A stretch of DNA of 64,000 nt from Inia geoffrensis (Eukaryota; Chordata; Mammalia; Artiodactyla; Iniidae). The DNA lies in the NCBI GenBank assembly GCA_036417435.1, contig CM070900.1, positions 169,498,815 through 169,562,814 of the forward strand. Reading direction: 5' to 3'. Below the pieces are notes generated by a model, which was given only the letters and a program-made list of their open reading frames with translations, searched no databases and had not been told where the DNA came from. Made by a program: the position numbers and the translations under genes. Shown here piece after piece: positions 1-12,179 of the stretch (position 1 is its first letter; every line of letters starts with the position of its first letter).

Positions 1-817
1 TTTTTAAGAAAGTTGAATGAAGTACCAGCTAAGCAAATGAAGCGTTAAATTGTCAGAGGGTGTCCATCACCGAAAGAACACTCTAGCCATATGGATGAAT
101 TGACTGCATTAGTCTGGACATTTTACGATGGACATATATCAATTCATCATCTTCCAAGGTGAATGGTATTTGTTGGGAAAGCCTCTGACACAATCATATT
201 TATTACCTTAGTAGCAATTTGATGTTGATCTACAAGCTTAACATAGGATAGGGAGGAAAAGAAAGAATATTCAGAGGAATGTATTTTAATCGCTTGATAA
301 GGAACACATGTGATTCTCTCAACGGTGACAAAATTAAGCCATAAGAATAATATGCTAAAAATTTACTTAAACTGCACTTCATTAAAAAATAAAATCTTAA
401 GGAATGTGGAAAATTATTCTTTGTTACAGATGATTTTATTTGAAGAATTCTGTTACATAAGGAATACATTTGAAATAATTGGTTTGCTTTTAACAATGTT
501 TTCCTCTAGTTTTAGTTTTACCCTACATAAAGGCTTGAAAGAGGCATAGTGCTTCCTGGGTTGAATTGGAGATTTTTTGACCATGAATCAAGACTAGGTG
601 AAGCCAAGAAAGCAAATGACCAGCTCACAGGTCAAGCATGCAGTGTGGCACTTTACAGACAGCAATTTTGTGAAGAGAGAACACTCTTCATGACATTCAT
701 GGGCAAGTCCTCAGGAGTATGAATCAGGGATTCTGGTTCTTTCAGAACTTGCTTTTCTCATCTGTAATATGAGAGCCTAGCATGTAATCTGTAAGGTTCG
801 TATTCTTAGTTAGTGTT
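1..817. other. Unassigned AT-rich unique sequence
   Basis: I see no gene, RNA or repeat that I can name. Short ORFs on both strands lack any recognisable domain and overlap each other. The sequence is not low-complexity, so it may be single-copy intergenic or intronic DNA. Confidence 0.5.
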
Positions 818-830
818 CTATCTTTTTACC

Positions 831-1039
831 TTTTTTTTTTTTTTTTTGCGGTACGCGGGCCTCTCACTGTCGTGGCCTCTCCCGTTGCAGAGCACAGGCT
901 CCAGATGTACAGTATCAGCGGCCATGGCTCACGGGCCTAGGCGCTCCATGGCATGTGGGATCTTCCCAGACTGGGACACGAACCCGTGTCCCCTGCATCA
1001 GCAGGAGGACTCTCAACCGCTGCGCCACCAGGGAAGCCC
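831..1039 (-). mobile_element. CHR-2-type tRNA-derived SINE, full length
   Basis: Read on the minus strand, this runs from a GGGCTTCCCTGGTGGCGCAG head through an A-box-like TGGCGCAGTGG and a B-box-like GGTTCGTG to a GAGAGGCC tail. It ends in a poly(A) tract, seen here as T at 831-847. The flanks are a 13-bp target-site duplication, ctatctttttacc at 818-830 and ctatcttttaacc at 1040-1052, with one mismatch. That supports L1-driven retrotransposition. The ORFs over it are not genes. Family known from cetaceans; subfamily not determined. Confidence 0.95.
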
Positions 1040-1052
1040 CTATCTTTTAACC

Positions 1053-1423
1053 TTCTATGGATTCTTAAGTATCACTGTCCCAAGACATTTAGGTTTTATA
1101 GGCAATGGTTGTTTATGAAACTTGCCTGGGCTTCATTGATTTTCACTTATTTTATTTCAATTATGGTAATTAGTGAATTTAAATAGGCCAAAAACAATTT
1201 ACCAAATATGAACATATGAGATACCAGGTGATTTTTACCTACAAAGCCATTATAAAATAGCTTTCATTTGTATAATAATGAGTAACCAACAAACATTAAA
1301 TAACATGCTTTATCTTGATTGATAAAAAATAAATCTGAAGGAAATATGCTATAAATGATCTCTTGCTGGAAGAAGATTTGTATTTCTTTTTTTTAAATGA
1401 CACTGTACATCAGAAGAATTTGC
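1053..1423. other. Unassigned spacer between SINE and L1
   Basis: AT-rich sequence with no recognised feature. It lies between the target-site duplication of the SINE and the T-run that marks the 3' end of the next L1. Confidence 0.5.
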
Positions 1424-2692
1424 ACCCTTTTTTTTTTTTTTTTCATTTGGGTATAGTTGTTTTACAATGTTGTGTTAGTTTCTACTGTACAGTGAAGTGG
1501 AGTTACCTGTGCTATACAGCAGGTTCTTATTAGTTATCTATTTTATACATATTAGTGTATATATGTCAATCTCAGTCTCCCAGTTCATCCCACGCACCCC
1601 CCGCTTTCCCCTCTTGGTGTCCATACGTTTGTTCTCTACATACGTGTCTTTATCTCTGCCTTGCAAACCAGTTCATCTGCACCATTTTTCTAGATTCCAC
1701 ATATATGCATTAATATACGATATTTGTTTTTCTCTTTCTGACTTTCTTAACTCTTCATGACAGTCTCTAGGTCCATCCATGTCTCTCGAAGTGACCCAAT
1801 TTTGTTCCTTTTTATGGCTGAGTAATATTCCATTGTATATATGTACCACACCTTCTTTATCCATTTGTCTATTGTTGGACATTTAGGTTGCTTCCATGAC
1901 CTGGCTACTGTAAATAGTACTGCAATGAACTTTGGAGTACATGTGTCTTTTTGAATTATGGTTTTCTCTGGGTATATGCCCAGTAGTGGGATTGCTGGGT
2001 CATATGGTAATTCTATTTTTAGTTTTTTAAGGAACCTCCATACTGTTCTCCATAGTGGCTATATCAATTTACATTCCTACAAACAGTGCAAGAGGATTTC
2101 CTTTTCTTCACACCCTCTCCAGAATTTATTGTTTGTAAATTTTCTGATGATGCCCATTCTAACTGGTGTGACGTGATACCTCATTGTAGTTTTGATTTGC
2201 ATTTCTCTAATAATTAGTGATGTTGAGCATCTTTTCTTGTGCCTCTTGGCCATCTGTATGTCTTCTTTGGAGAAATGTCTATTTAGGTCTTCTGTCCAGT
2301 TTTTGATTGGGTTGTTTGTTTTTTTTAATATTGAGCTGCATGAGCTGTTTATATATTTTGGAGATTAATCCTTTGTCCGTTGTTTTACTTGCAAATATTT
2401 TCTCCCATTCTGAGGGTTGTCCTTTCGTCTAGTTTATAGTTTCCTTTGCTCTGCAAAAACTTTTAAGTTTCATTAGGTCCCATTTGTTTATTTTTGTTTT
2501 TATTTCCATTACTCTAAGGGGTGGGTCAAAAAAGATCTTTCTGTGGTTTATGTCAAAGAGTGTTCTTCCTATGTTTTCCTCTATGAGTTTTATAGTTTCC
2601 AGTCTTACATTTAGGTCTTTAATCCATTTTGTGTTTATTTTTGTGTATGGTGTTAGGGAGTGTTCTAATTTCATTCTTTTATATGCAGCTAA
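1424..2692 (-). mobile_element. 5'-truncated LINE-1 (3' UTR plus ORF2 C-terminus)
   Basis: The poly(A) tail appears as T at about 1426-1443, followed by the reverse complement of the L1 3' UTR and the ORF2 3' end. The minus-strand ORF at 2429-2674 reads as the ORF2 C-terminal region, with [16 protein letters not shown] followed by ENIGRTL and KWDLMKL. It closely resembles residues of the full-length L1 at 62.9-63.1 kb. Several frameshifts and stops lie nearer the tail, so it is a dead copy. L1 similarity stops near 2692. I could not find a clear target-site duplication. Confidence 0.93.
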
Positions 2693-3799
2693 CCATTTTG
2701 AAAATACTGATAATCTACCTTAAAATTAGAAAGAAAAAATTAAAAGAACCTTAAATATGGGCCATTACCTTCAGGTCTTTGTCCGTCTAGTCTGGCATGT
2801 GGGCATCCACAGTGGAACACCCTACAGCAGTCCTAGTGATCAGAGTAACTTTTGGAAACTGATTTCCAGAAAAGCTATGCACTTTTGTTAGGTTTAGGCT
2901 TATGCACTTTAGGCGGTAACTCATATAATTAAATCAAAGTTGTACTTTAAATGTACTTTGTGAATATACTTAGTGAATTTAAAGATACTTAGGGAAAGTG
3001 TCAACCATTTTTCCAAATATAATCTGATTTTATAAAAATAACTTAGCAGCAAGATCATTTTGAAGTATATGTTTTTTCTTAAATCTGGTTTGTGCACATC
3101 ATATACCAGTGTGAACAAAAATATCAGGAAAATATAGTTGGCACAAAATTTGCTCAGGATTCGAAGTCCTGACATTTTAAGAACAACTTGCCCAAATCAT
3201 TCAAATTAACAAGCTACCATATTTTTTCGAATTAAGGCTAGAATTTTTATTGTCAATTATTTGTAAATAAAGTCATAGAGGACTCAGTTTTCTAAGGATA
3301 TTCAAGGAAAGTCACAGTATAATAAGAGTTTAATGTATTTGCCTTTGGTTTTATTTGGGATTCGTATGATAAACACATTTTAGTTCTCTTTTAATTATGT
3401 GGATGTACATAAATGCATACAATAAACCACAAAAATTAAAAATTCAAAGCAAACAAATGTGCACTCCCCTTTCAAGTATCAACCTTTGACATATTTTAAT
3501 GAATTATTATAATATTTATTGAAATGTGACTTTCAATTTCTTATATGAGGCTTGTGTCATTATCCATTTTCCAACAAATACATAGCTACTTAGATGCCGT
3601 TTTAGGTGTTTAAAATTAGTCCAATAAACTTTTAGGTAAAAATAGGGAGTCCCTATTCAGATTATCAGTTCAGTCTCAAATTGGTGGGCTCTATTTACCC
3701 TGCATTTCAAGATAAACGTCCTTTGCTGGGAGAGTCCATTCCTACCATGAGTTCACTGTGGACGTTTGGGCAAACGTATGCTAGACTCATTGTGGCTTC
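2693..3799. other. Unassigned AT-rich sequence
   Basis: No recognised gene or repeat. The short minus-strand ORF at 2921-3175 has no domain, no codon bias I can see and no conserved motif, so I treat it as chance. Confidence 0.45.
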
Positions 3800-3945
3800 C
3801 TTTCTTTTGTGCCTGCCTTTTCCACTGAACTGTTAGCTCCATTTACTCAGAGACCATATGCCTTTTGCTTACTATTTTATTTGAAGTAATTAGCATAGTG
3901 CTGGGCACTTAGTGGTGGATTAGCAAATTTGTTTGTTTGTTAATA
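3800..3945 (+). repeat. L2 3'-end fragment
   Basis: The sequence follows the L2 3' end: CTGTTAGCTCC, then TAGCATAGTGCTGGGCACTTAGT, then a degraded tail. It is heavily diverged, as expected for a fossil that predates placental mammals. Family recognised by eye only. (Motif listed in parts: TAGCATAGTGC and TGGGCACTTAGT.). Confidence 0.6.
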
Positions 3946-3957
3946 TTAAAGCATGTT

Positions 3958-4100
3958 GAACATGCATTCATTATAGTCTACCAGGGACTGTTCCAGAAAC
4001 TAAGAATACAAAGTTTAAAGGAACCATGTTTCTTTTTATTGTATAAAGGGAGAGAGAATAGGTAAGTATATAAATATGGAAACCAAGGCAAAGAAAGCTT
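3958..4100 (-). repeat. L2 fragment, antisense
   Basis: CATTCATTATAG and ACTGTTCCAGAAACTAAGAA match the reverse complement of the L2 3' region, which usually reads as a terminal TGAATGAA followed by an accumulation of GGCACTGT-like words. It is short and strongly decayed. Confidence 0.5.
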
Positions 4101-7100
4101 GAACAGTGTTAAATAATTAAAAAGTGTTAAATAATTAAAGCTGTTTCTCTACTGAAAATTGGCAGAGGTGGTGAAGAAAGATGGCAAAATAATAGGGCAA
4201 AATAAATAATAAGGCAGGTTGTGAAGATTATGTTTAAAACTAATTGTATTATCTTCAGAAGTTGTATCTGAAATAAGAAAATGATCACTGTAGATGCCCT
4301 CCTCAGGAATACCAGGGCACACCTGCTCTGGTGTTTGAAATGTGAATCTTCTGTGTCGGGTTGCTGTTCTTTCTCATGTATGTAGTTAGTGGCCTCTAAA
4401 TCACTCAATGAATAATAAGAACCTAAAACATAAACATGCTAGAAGACTTTGAAATATTAATATAGTTAATTGGATTTATAGTATCATTCTCGATGATAAA
4501 GAACTAATAGGAAGACTTTTCCTGCATTTCCATTCTTCAGTTACACTGGGAAAGATCTTTCAAAATTATCTAAATGATAGTATTTATCCATTAGCAGTTT
4601 TAGGAAAAGTAAAAGAAAGATAACACTCAGGAATTTATGACATACAGGATTTAATTATGTTAGTAAACGATTATATTATGTGAATTTAAATTTATAATTA
4701 ACAACAAATGGGGCTTCCTTTTCACAATAATTTAAATTCTTCTAGTAACTAGGCATTTAAGGCAAAACAGATCTTTTAGGCTCAGAGGCTAGAAGTCAAT
4801 GTGTCATTACAATATATTTGCTCTTAATACTACTTATTTAAATATTTGACCTCTATTTGTACGTGTACTTCTCTTTCAGATATTATTAATATATTTAGCT
4901 GCTAATGGTTGTTTACTAGATTGTTTTAGATTGCTTGACAAAATCAACTGGTTGAAAACTATTTCTCAACTTGAATGAAGTTCAGATACCAAAGAAAATT
5001 TCATTTTTACATGGCAATTTTCAAATAAAATTTGACTTTATGCTGTATTCCTCCTTCATCAGGAACATATTAAAAAGACATAGTGAATCTCTCATGGTAC
5101 ATAATATGAGTCAAATCCACAACTTGAATTGAAAGTTTCTTTTCATATTTAAAGTAATGTGATCTTACTTATGAAATGCCAGGAGACACACCTTATAATG
5201 GAAAGGTTAACTAGCTTTTACCATTCTCAGAGCTTACCAGTTTCTCACCAGAGTGGGTTTGTGGGTAAGACTCAAGATGTGAAGTTTCATATTGTCTTCG
5301 CAGCACCATTTACTGTAACCAGTGCAGGTGAAAGAGTGAAAGCCCTAAGGTTCCTGTTACTTAGGAGGTTTTTGTTATTTGTTGTTTTGTTGTTTTGCTT
5401 TTAAGCCATGAGGATGGTCCAATAGCATTATAACTGCCTAGGAGCAGTGAGTTTGTATATATGTGTGGTGTGTATATGCATGCATGCATGTGTGTGGGTG
5501 TGTAAAAGAGTTGAGATTGGTGGATAAAGCTTAATGATTCTCTAGGTTCAAGGAGGAAGACCTCATGGGCCTTGAGACAAATCTTTGATAAGCCACCTCA
5601 GTCAACTTAAATATGGTGAATTTCCTACCGTGTAGCTACCACCTTCCTCAATTATAAAAATAGGTAAAAAACGTTTGATTGGGGCTCTTTAGCTTGGAAA
5701 ACACTTGGAGTCAGAGATTAAGTCATACACTATAAAATTCTAAATGTCCAGTAGAGTGTATCTTGTATACTGAATATTAGACACATACTATACACAGTTT
5801 TAATAGACAAATTTGAAGATGTATCTATGAATTAAATTTTGAAAATACTTAATTTCAATGTATGAATGACATTTTTTGTGGTTTCTTATACAATTAAATA
5901 TATTGCTTATAAATACGATGACTGAAATATCATTTATGATCAATTTAATCTCATCATTTACAGTAATACTAAGTGTGATTTGGAAATGAGAAGGGTAGCA
6001 GAAGGAGTGGGGAAGGTGGACAGGATTGAGAGAAATTTCACAGGTACCATTGACAGTGTTACTGACTTATTAAAACGGGAGGCATAAGAGAAAAAGATTG
6101 ATTACAAAATGTGTGACGCCCCTAAGTTTCCTAAGACATTAGTTTTATATTCAATTTGGATTGATCATTTCTTGAAATAAATTTAATTGCCCTTATGAAA
6201 TGCACCATTTAATAAATGGTAAACCATCTTATTCACTGTATTCTCAAATCAAATTGTCTTAAAGACACTAAAATCAGGTAGTTTATATTATAAAACTTAA
6301 AATTCTGATATGCATATATTATCAATCCATTAATTTAAGTATAGCATTAAATGGAAATTCACATTGTAATTAATAAAAATAGTGGAACCAGAATTTCCAA
6401 ATAGAGTAAGCAGACAGCTATAGACCGTTAAATGCATAATAAATCAACCTCATTTAACCTTGAATATCTACAAAGATGGATAAGTAGAATAGTTATATGA
6501 AGAGAGGCATACTTTTAAAAAGCCAATATATAGGTGAAAGCTTAAATTTTTTTTCATAAAATATACAGTTAAGGATTTAATATTTGGATGGAAGTTTTTT
6601 CATTACTATTTTTTATTAGTACATGGATGGCTCAGAGGAAAAAATAATCTCTAGGAAATTCTGTGCGTGATTTATGAAATGTATTTTTGCAAGGGCAGGT
6701 AAATTACAGCTAATACAACTTCTAGTATTTAAAAGTGATCTGAAATTTACATTTAGAATGTCTTGTTTCTTGGCAAGTGTTTCAGTTACTGGATTTTTTT
6801 TTTTCCAACTACAATATATGTTTTTAAAGATTAAAATGCAATTTCTCAGTTTTGGAATGAAAGGAGTTGGGAAAAGCTGAATTAAAAAGTTTAGAGGAAA
6901 GACCTCTAGTGTCTTTCCATTTTACAATATTTTTGTGGTTTTCTTTGTGAAACAAAATGAATTTAACTTCATCTGCATTTCAGTTTTTGGTATTCGGACA
7001 GGAGGGTAATCTGCCCTGTTCAGGACGTTTTCTGGCCCTGCCTTTCACCAAGAGGGGGTGAGTTTCAGATTCAAGTTAAAGTATCTATCAGGTACCCAAA

Positions 7101-8100
7101 TAACCTCTGACCAACCAATTTGAGACAGCTTCCAGAGCCTGATTGATAATAGAGTTGGGACTCCATCTACTTAACCTGGACTTTCAGTCTGTGATAAAAG
7201 TTTATCTTGAAAGTAAGATAATAGAATATAGTTAATACTTCGTTAGCTTGATTCATCAGCTTTCACCACTGAGACATGCTATGTTTCTCCATTTGTACTC
7301 TTTCTGGAGCCCTGCGAATGTCAGAGTTGACGCTGCTTTGGAGGCATTTCTCTGTAATAGTTTATATATACAACACAGAAGTCAAAAATACTTTGTCTTT
7401 GATGATATATAGTCACATACTAGTCCATTTATTATAGATATAACCACTAATAACCTGGTGTTTTTCACATCATCCTAGTTTTATTATACCAGACTTTCCA
7501 GTCAATTCGACCACATTTATCCACCTATTTACATGGCCTCAATGGAAGTAATCATTGTGTATCACCATAACTCTACCAAATTCATTCCCTTCCCAACATT
7601 CTCCTTTGCTATCAGTTTACAATAGTGTTTGCAATCCCCTGCAACATTTCTCATGGTTTATTTTCTAGCACTACCCATTTGACCACTCAGTTGTACATCT
7701 TCTTCAAATCTCAATTGGATTTAGCTTTTTTATTCTTTATCATGCCACTCAGGTGAGAAATCATTTGCCTTAGTCTAATTTCTGCAGTTTCTTGTTGATT
7801 CTGCTGACATCACGCCTCTCCTCCAGCAGTGTATCTGTCCTGGTTTTATGCCACAGCTATTTAAAAATAAAAGTTCTCACCTTTTCCCCTGGGATCTTGC
7901 TGCAGTCAGGGTTCTGACTTTCTCAGTAAACTACATCCCCTCTACCCTTCAACCAGGTCATCAGTATTATCACCTCCTTCTCCATTTTTGGGGAAATGTA
8001 TATGAAAGATAACAAACAATCTTCAACTTCACGCTTTAACTTGTGACTGCTTATTATGAAGTCTTTAAACAACCCAACTATATGGCTGTATTCTATATCA
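4101..8100. other. Long unassigned unique stretch
   Basis: Apart from a short TG/ATGC microsatellite at about 5455-5505, I recognise nothing over 4 kb. The ORFs at 4127-4408 (minus), 5159-5404 and 6674-6880 (plus) show no domain, and their hydrophobic runs come from T-rich DNA. A pyrimidine-richer segment at 7500-8000 could be an old LINE, but I cannot assign it. Confidence 0.4.
5455..5505. repeat. TG/ATGC microsatellite
   Basis: Alternating purine-pyrimidine tract made of TATATATG, GTGTG and three ATGC units. It is short and interrupted. Confidence 0.85.
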
Positions 8101-8104
8101 TCTA

Positions 8105-8220
8105 AGAAGCTCTGGATTATAATTCTGTTGCTGCACCATTTAGTAGTTGTGCCACTTTGGACCAGTTATTCAAATTCAGTATGTCTCAAGGCATGATTTT
8201 TCCTTTTCTTCAAATCTATA
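8105..8220 (+). repeat. MIR SINE fossil
   Basis: The order TTAGTAGTTGTGCCACTTTGG, ACCAGTTATTCAAATTCAGT, TGTCTCAAGGC follows the MIR core (TAGCTGTGTGACCTTGGGCAAGTTACTTAA and CTGTGCCTCAG in the consensus, quoted in spirit and not exactly). It is diverged and incomplete. Confidence 0.6.
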
Positions 8221-9374
8221 GGTTTTTGTTGTTATTCTGATTGAATACAGATTTCTTGGAATAGTACAATGTTATTGAGAAAAGGAGATAGAGGCTGACA
8301 CTAGAAAAAAGAAAACTGAGTTCCAATTTATACTATATTTATACCAATTCACACTACAGTAGCCTTTGCATTCATAACTTTAGAAACTGGAAAAAATAAA
8401 GCCCACATATGTATACTAATTCAGGAAGGTCTTTGGTGTATATAAGCACACTAGTTAGGGCATTAATTCCTATTTAAAGTTAAGGGCATTCTTACCAGAT
8501 TCAGATATTTTTGTTCAAATATTTTGTGATTGATATAAGGTAGAATATTTATACCCTTCTCTCCCCAATTTTAATAACATTACTTCTATATAATGTCATA
8601 AGGGCTTTTTAATCCATGTGCTTCCAAAATGAAAAATATTAAACTTAGATGAACACAATGCACACTTTTATTCATTCAGTAAATATGTATGTAATGCTTA
8701 CCATGAAAAGTTTAAAGTGTCAAGATACAACAGTGAAAAAGAAAGTCAAAATCCTCTTATAATTTAACATATTGTAGTAGAAAGCAGCAGGCAAATGATA
8801 TTCAATAAATGTAGTATATGTTAATCCATACTAAGTGCTATGACGAATATAAGTCAGAATAAGTACATAAAGAGTGATGGATCAGGATGTAGATCTATTT
8901 ATACAAAGATTTGGGAAGCCTTCTTGAATAAATTCATATGTGAGCCGAGATGTGATTTAAGTGAGGAAATGAGTCATATCCAAAATTAAAGGACAATATT
9001 TGGAAGACGGAATATCCAGTGCAAAGGCACAGATGTGGGAGCACACTTGCCCTGTTCAGAGCTCATAAGTCATCGTGGCTGGAGAACAGTAAGAAAGGGA
9101 GAAAAGATGCAGGAGTAGTCAAGGATAGAGAAGAATACCAATAACAGATCAGGTAAGGCCTCTAAGGTCTGGTAATGACCTTGGATTCCATTGCAAAGAT
9201 CCATCTAAAATTGAAAGTCATTGGAGGGCATTGAACAAAGGAGTAATGTTATATGACTTGCACTTGAAAAGGATTGCTGTCTTTTCTGAATGAAGAACAC
9301 AATGCAAGAAAACAAATGTGAAAACAGGAGGACTTGGTAGGAGGATAGTGTATAACAGAATTGAAGGTATCATG

Positions 9375-9573
9375 TATAAAATAGACAACTGAGGAGAACA
9401 TACTGTATAGCACAGGGAGCTCTACTTAATGTACTGTGGTGTCCTAAGTGGGTGGGAAATTCAAGAGGGAGGGAATATATGTATATGTATGGCTGATTCA
9501 TTTTGCTGTACAGTAGAAGCTAACACAACATTGTAAAGCAACTATACTCAAATAAAAATTAATTAAAAAAAAA
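9375..9573 (+). mobile_element. Very short 5'-truncated LINE-1 3' UTR inside L2
   Basis: Starts at TATAAAATAGACAACTGAGG and runs through the L1 3' UTR to CAATAAAAATT/AATAAAA-like words and a 10-A tail. An 18-bp target-site duplication flanks it: agaattgaaggtatcatg at 9357-9374 and agaattgaaggtattatg at 9574-9591, with one mismatch. The host site is clearly the L2 relic, so this insertion is younger than L2. Confidence 0.92.
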
Positions 9574-10029
9574 AGAATTGAAGGTATTATGAGCATAGAT
9601 CATGTTGCCAAGTGTGGTAAAATCTTGGATCTGTTTTGAAGATAAAGACACAATGACTTGATAGAATGAGTGTGGGAATAAATTAAAATATCAAGGATAG
9701 CTCCGCAACTTAATGTAATTTGAGATGGGAAACATGGAAGGCAGAAAGATGATTTGAGGGAGAAAATCAAGGGTTAGATTCTGGAAATCCTAAGATGTAA
9801 ATTATTTTTCATACTTTAGCTTTTTTATTAGCATTTTTAAATGTTCCGAATAGATGTCTTTTTTTTTTTTTTAGTTAACTCCAATATCCTTAAAATGTTG
9901 ATACTATTAAAAATGGAATAACTTTAATATGTTTTCTAAATGGTTATTTTGACATAATTTCTTCTGTTTTATAGGAAGATCTTATATTCAGTAACCCTGC
10001 CAAACACTCTTTTTAAAAGAAAATTTAAA

Positions 10030-10195
10030 AAATTTAATGTAATTTTTAACGGTTACTTTCCACTTACCATTAGTACAAAATACTTGTTGTATTCCCCGTG
10101 TTGTACAATACATCCTTGAGCTTATCTTATACCCAATAGTTTGTACACAATATATTGTGCCTTCCCCCCTCCCCACTGGTAACCACTAGTTCTCT
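10030..10195 (-). mobile_element. LINE-1 3' UTR fragment, antisense, inside L2
   Basis: CCCCGTGTTGTACAATACAT, CTTATACCCAATAGTTTGTA and CCCCACTGGTAACCACTAG are the reverse complement of an L1MA-like 3' UTR. The L2 relic resumes after about 10,200 (GTAGCCAGTTAGATATTC). Exact ends and target-site duplication are unclear. Confidence 0.75.
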
Positions 10196-10446
10196 GTAGT
10201 AACATGTAAATTTTTATAGTAATCCAAGTGAACATGTCTAGTAGCCAGTTAGATATTCATGTATGAATTTGGGGAAACTGTTCAGGTTAGAAACTAAAAA
10301 TTGAAAATTAAAAGAACATGGATGACTTTGGAAGTCCCAGCATTGCATTAAATCACCTAGGAGGAAAATACAAATAGACAAGAGAGAGGGCCTGAAAACT
10401 AAGCCTTGGGGCATTTTAAAATTCAGAACTTAGTAAAAATGGGATT

Positions 10447-10870
10447 TGACAAATACTTTGCCCTTGACCAGACTTTAGTAAGGCTCATGTCCTGTCTTTC
10501 CTCTGTCCAACCCAGTCTTAGCAAGAGTCCTGCTAAGTCAATTTAGTGGGAACACACCCATCCTTGATATCCGATCACTCTTGGTAACTAATCAAGTGTT
10601 ATATCCCCCCGCCTTTCATGTATAAATCCTTGACCAGCCTTCAGCAAGAGTCCTCTTAAAACAGTTTTGCAATAATCTCTCTAACCTTGATGTCTCCTCT
10701 TATTAATTTTTCATCCACTGATGCCCTCACTCTGCTCTGGCTACAAATCCCCAGCTGTCTTTGCTGTATTCTCAGTTAAGGACCGTCTCTTTCCCATATT
10801 GCAGTAACTCTAGTCATCTATACAATCTTCCTACCATTTAAAAAGGTGTCAGAATGATTTTTCTTTAACA
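10447..10870 (+). mobile_element. Solo LTR (endogenous retrovirus), 424 bp
   Basis: The element starts with TG and ends with CA. A 4-bp repeat GATT flanks it at 10,443-10,446 and 10,871-10,874, which fits a retroviral integration of the 4-bp-duplication class. A TATAAA-like TATAAATCC lies at about 10,620. Inside it are repeated CTTGACCAG and AGCAAGAGTCCT words. Matching L2 sequence lies on both sides, so the LTR interrupts the L2. No internal retroviral region is present. I cannot name the subfamily, and strand is inferred from the TATA-like box. Confidence 0.65.
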
Positions 10871-11965
10871 GATTCAGCAAGACAACCCAAGACGAAACAA
10901 TTTGCAAAGCTGAAGGAAAACTCAATGAGAGTGAGACTCTGCAGAGTGATGTTCTAGAAACTAAATAAAGACAGCATTTCAGAAAATAAGTTGTGATTGA
11001 TTTGTGCCCTATGATGCTATTAGAGGAAGGTATAATGACTGAGACCATTATACCTTGGGATGTGAAGTCATTGGTGACCTTAAACAGAGCCTTACCTGAA
11101 GGAATGGGGATAAAATATTTTTGAATTTGTTCCAGAGAACATGAGGAAAGATGAACTGGGGACAGAAGATATAGATTTGTTTTTCCATAGGAGTTGTATC
11201 AAATATTGGAGTGGACATAGCCTTGTACGTGAAGAGGAATGAATGTGGGATCAAGGAAGTCTTTTGCTCGTTTTAAGATAGTCTATAGTGTTACAGAATA
11301 CTTTTACATATCTGGTAGTGACTCAGTGGGAAGTAAATAAAATAATGATGACAGAAATATGGAAGACTGTTGTAAGGGTCGAATGTTTGAGAGAGAGGAG
11401 AGAGGTTATAAGAGTCCATGCACAAGGGACAGGTAGAGAGAAGAACATGACAAGTCTTCCATTTTAATGAAAAGCAAGACAGAGAAAGGCACATACATAT
11501 ATGCATGCAAGGAGTCTGTAGATGCAGTAATGGGAGAACCTATGCAAGTTTTCTTGGGAATGCTTTCTATTTTCTAGAAAATAAAGAGAAAGGTCATCAG
11601 CTGAGAAGAGTACATGAGAATTCTGACAAGAGTAAAGGTGTAGACTTATCCCCTTTGTGAGAAAAAGAGGAAATTAATTAGGGGAATCTAGTTGGATTCC
11701 AGGTGGCACTAATGGTCCACTTCAGGGAGATGCTTGTGAATTTAAAGTAAGAACAGTTACCATGATTGTGTCTTTTCCTCTAATCGAATTTAGTGTTTCA
11801 GACGTAGATGCAGGGGTGTTGGATAAAACAAGAATTACGGTCTTGCCAGTAAAGTATGACGGGGAGACAAGGAAGCCTAAGGCTCAGAAACACCCCGTAC
11901 TTAACAGCTTACATATGGCGATACCTTCATATCTATCAATTAGTCTGAGAACCAATAGATAATAT

Positions 11966-12179
11966 AGATTATTTAAAATGGAGAAGAATAATTGTATCAA
12001 TTATTCATAAAATGGAAACATGGAGGTAAGTGTAAACATTTTAAAGTATTAACACTAGAAGTGCAACCAGATTAAGAAATTGATCATTTCCTTTAACCTT
12101 CATAATCTATGTTTCATTTAAGACAATTACATAAAATAAAAACTTCAGAGTCTAATATTGGATTCTCAAGGTGTTTGCT
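11966..12179. other. Unassigned AT-rich spacer
   Basis: No recognised feature. It separates the L2 relic from the motif-rich block that follows. Confidence 0.45.

Larger units (their letters stand above)
8655..11965 (-). mobile_element. Long L2 LINE relic, split by three later insertions
   Basis: The 3' end lies at about 8660 (TTCATTCAGTAAATATG, reverse of the L2 tail). The body continues with words typical of antisense L2: CCAGTGCAAAGGCACAG, GTCATTGGTGACCTT at about 11070, GTCATCAGCTGAGAAG at about 11595 and GTCCACTTCAGGGAGATGC at about 11713. About 2.5 kb of L2 remains once the insertions at 9375-9573, about 10,030-10,195 and 10,447-10,870 are removed. L2 is a CR1-like LINE silent since the early mammals, and no reading frame survives. 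This is long for an L2 relic, since most copies are a few hundred bases. Confidence 0.8.
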
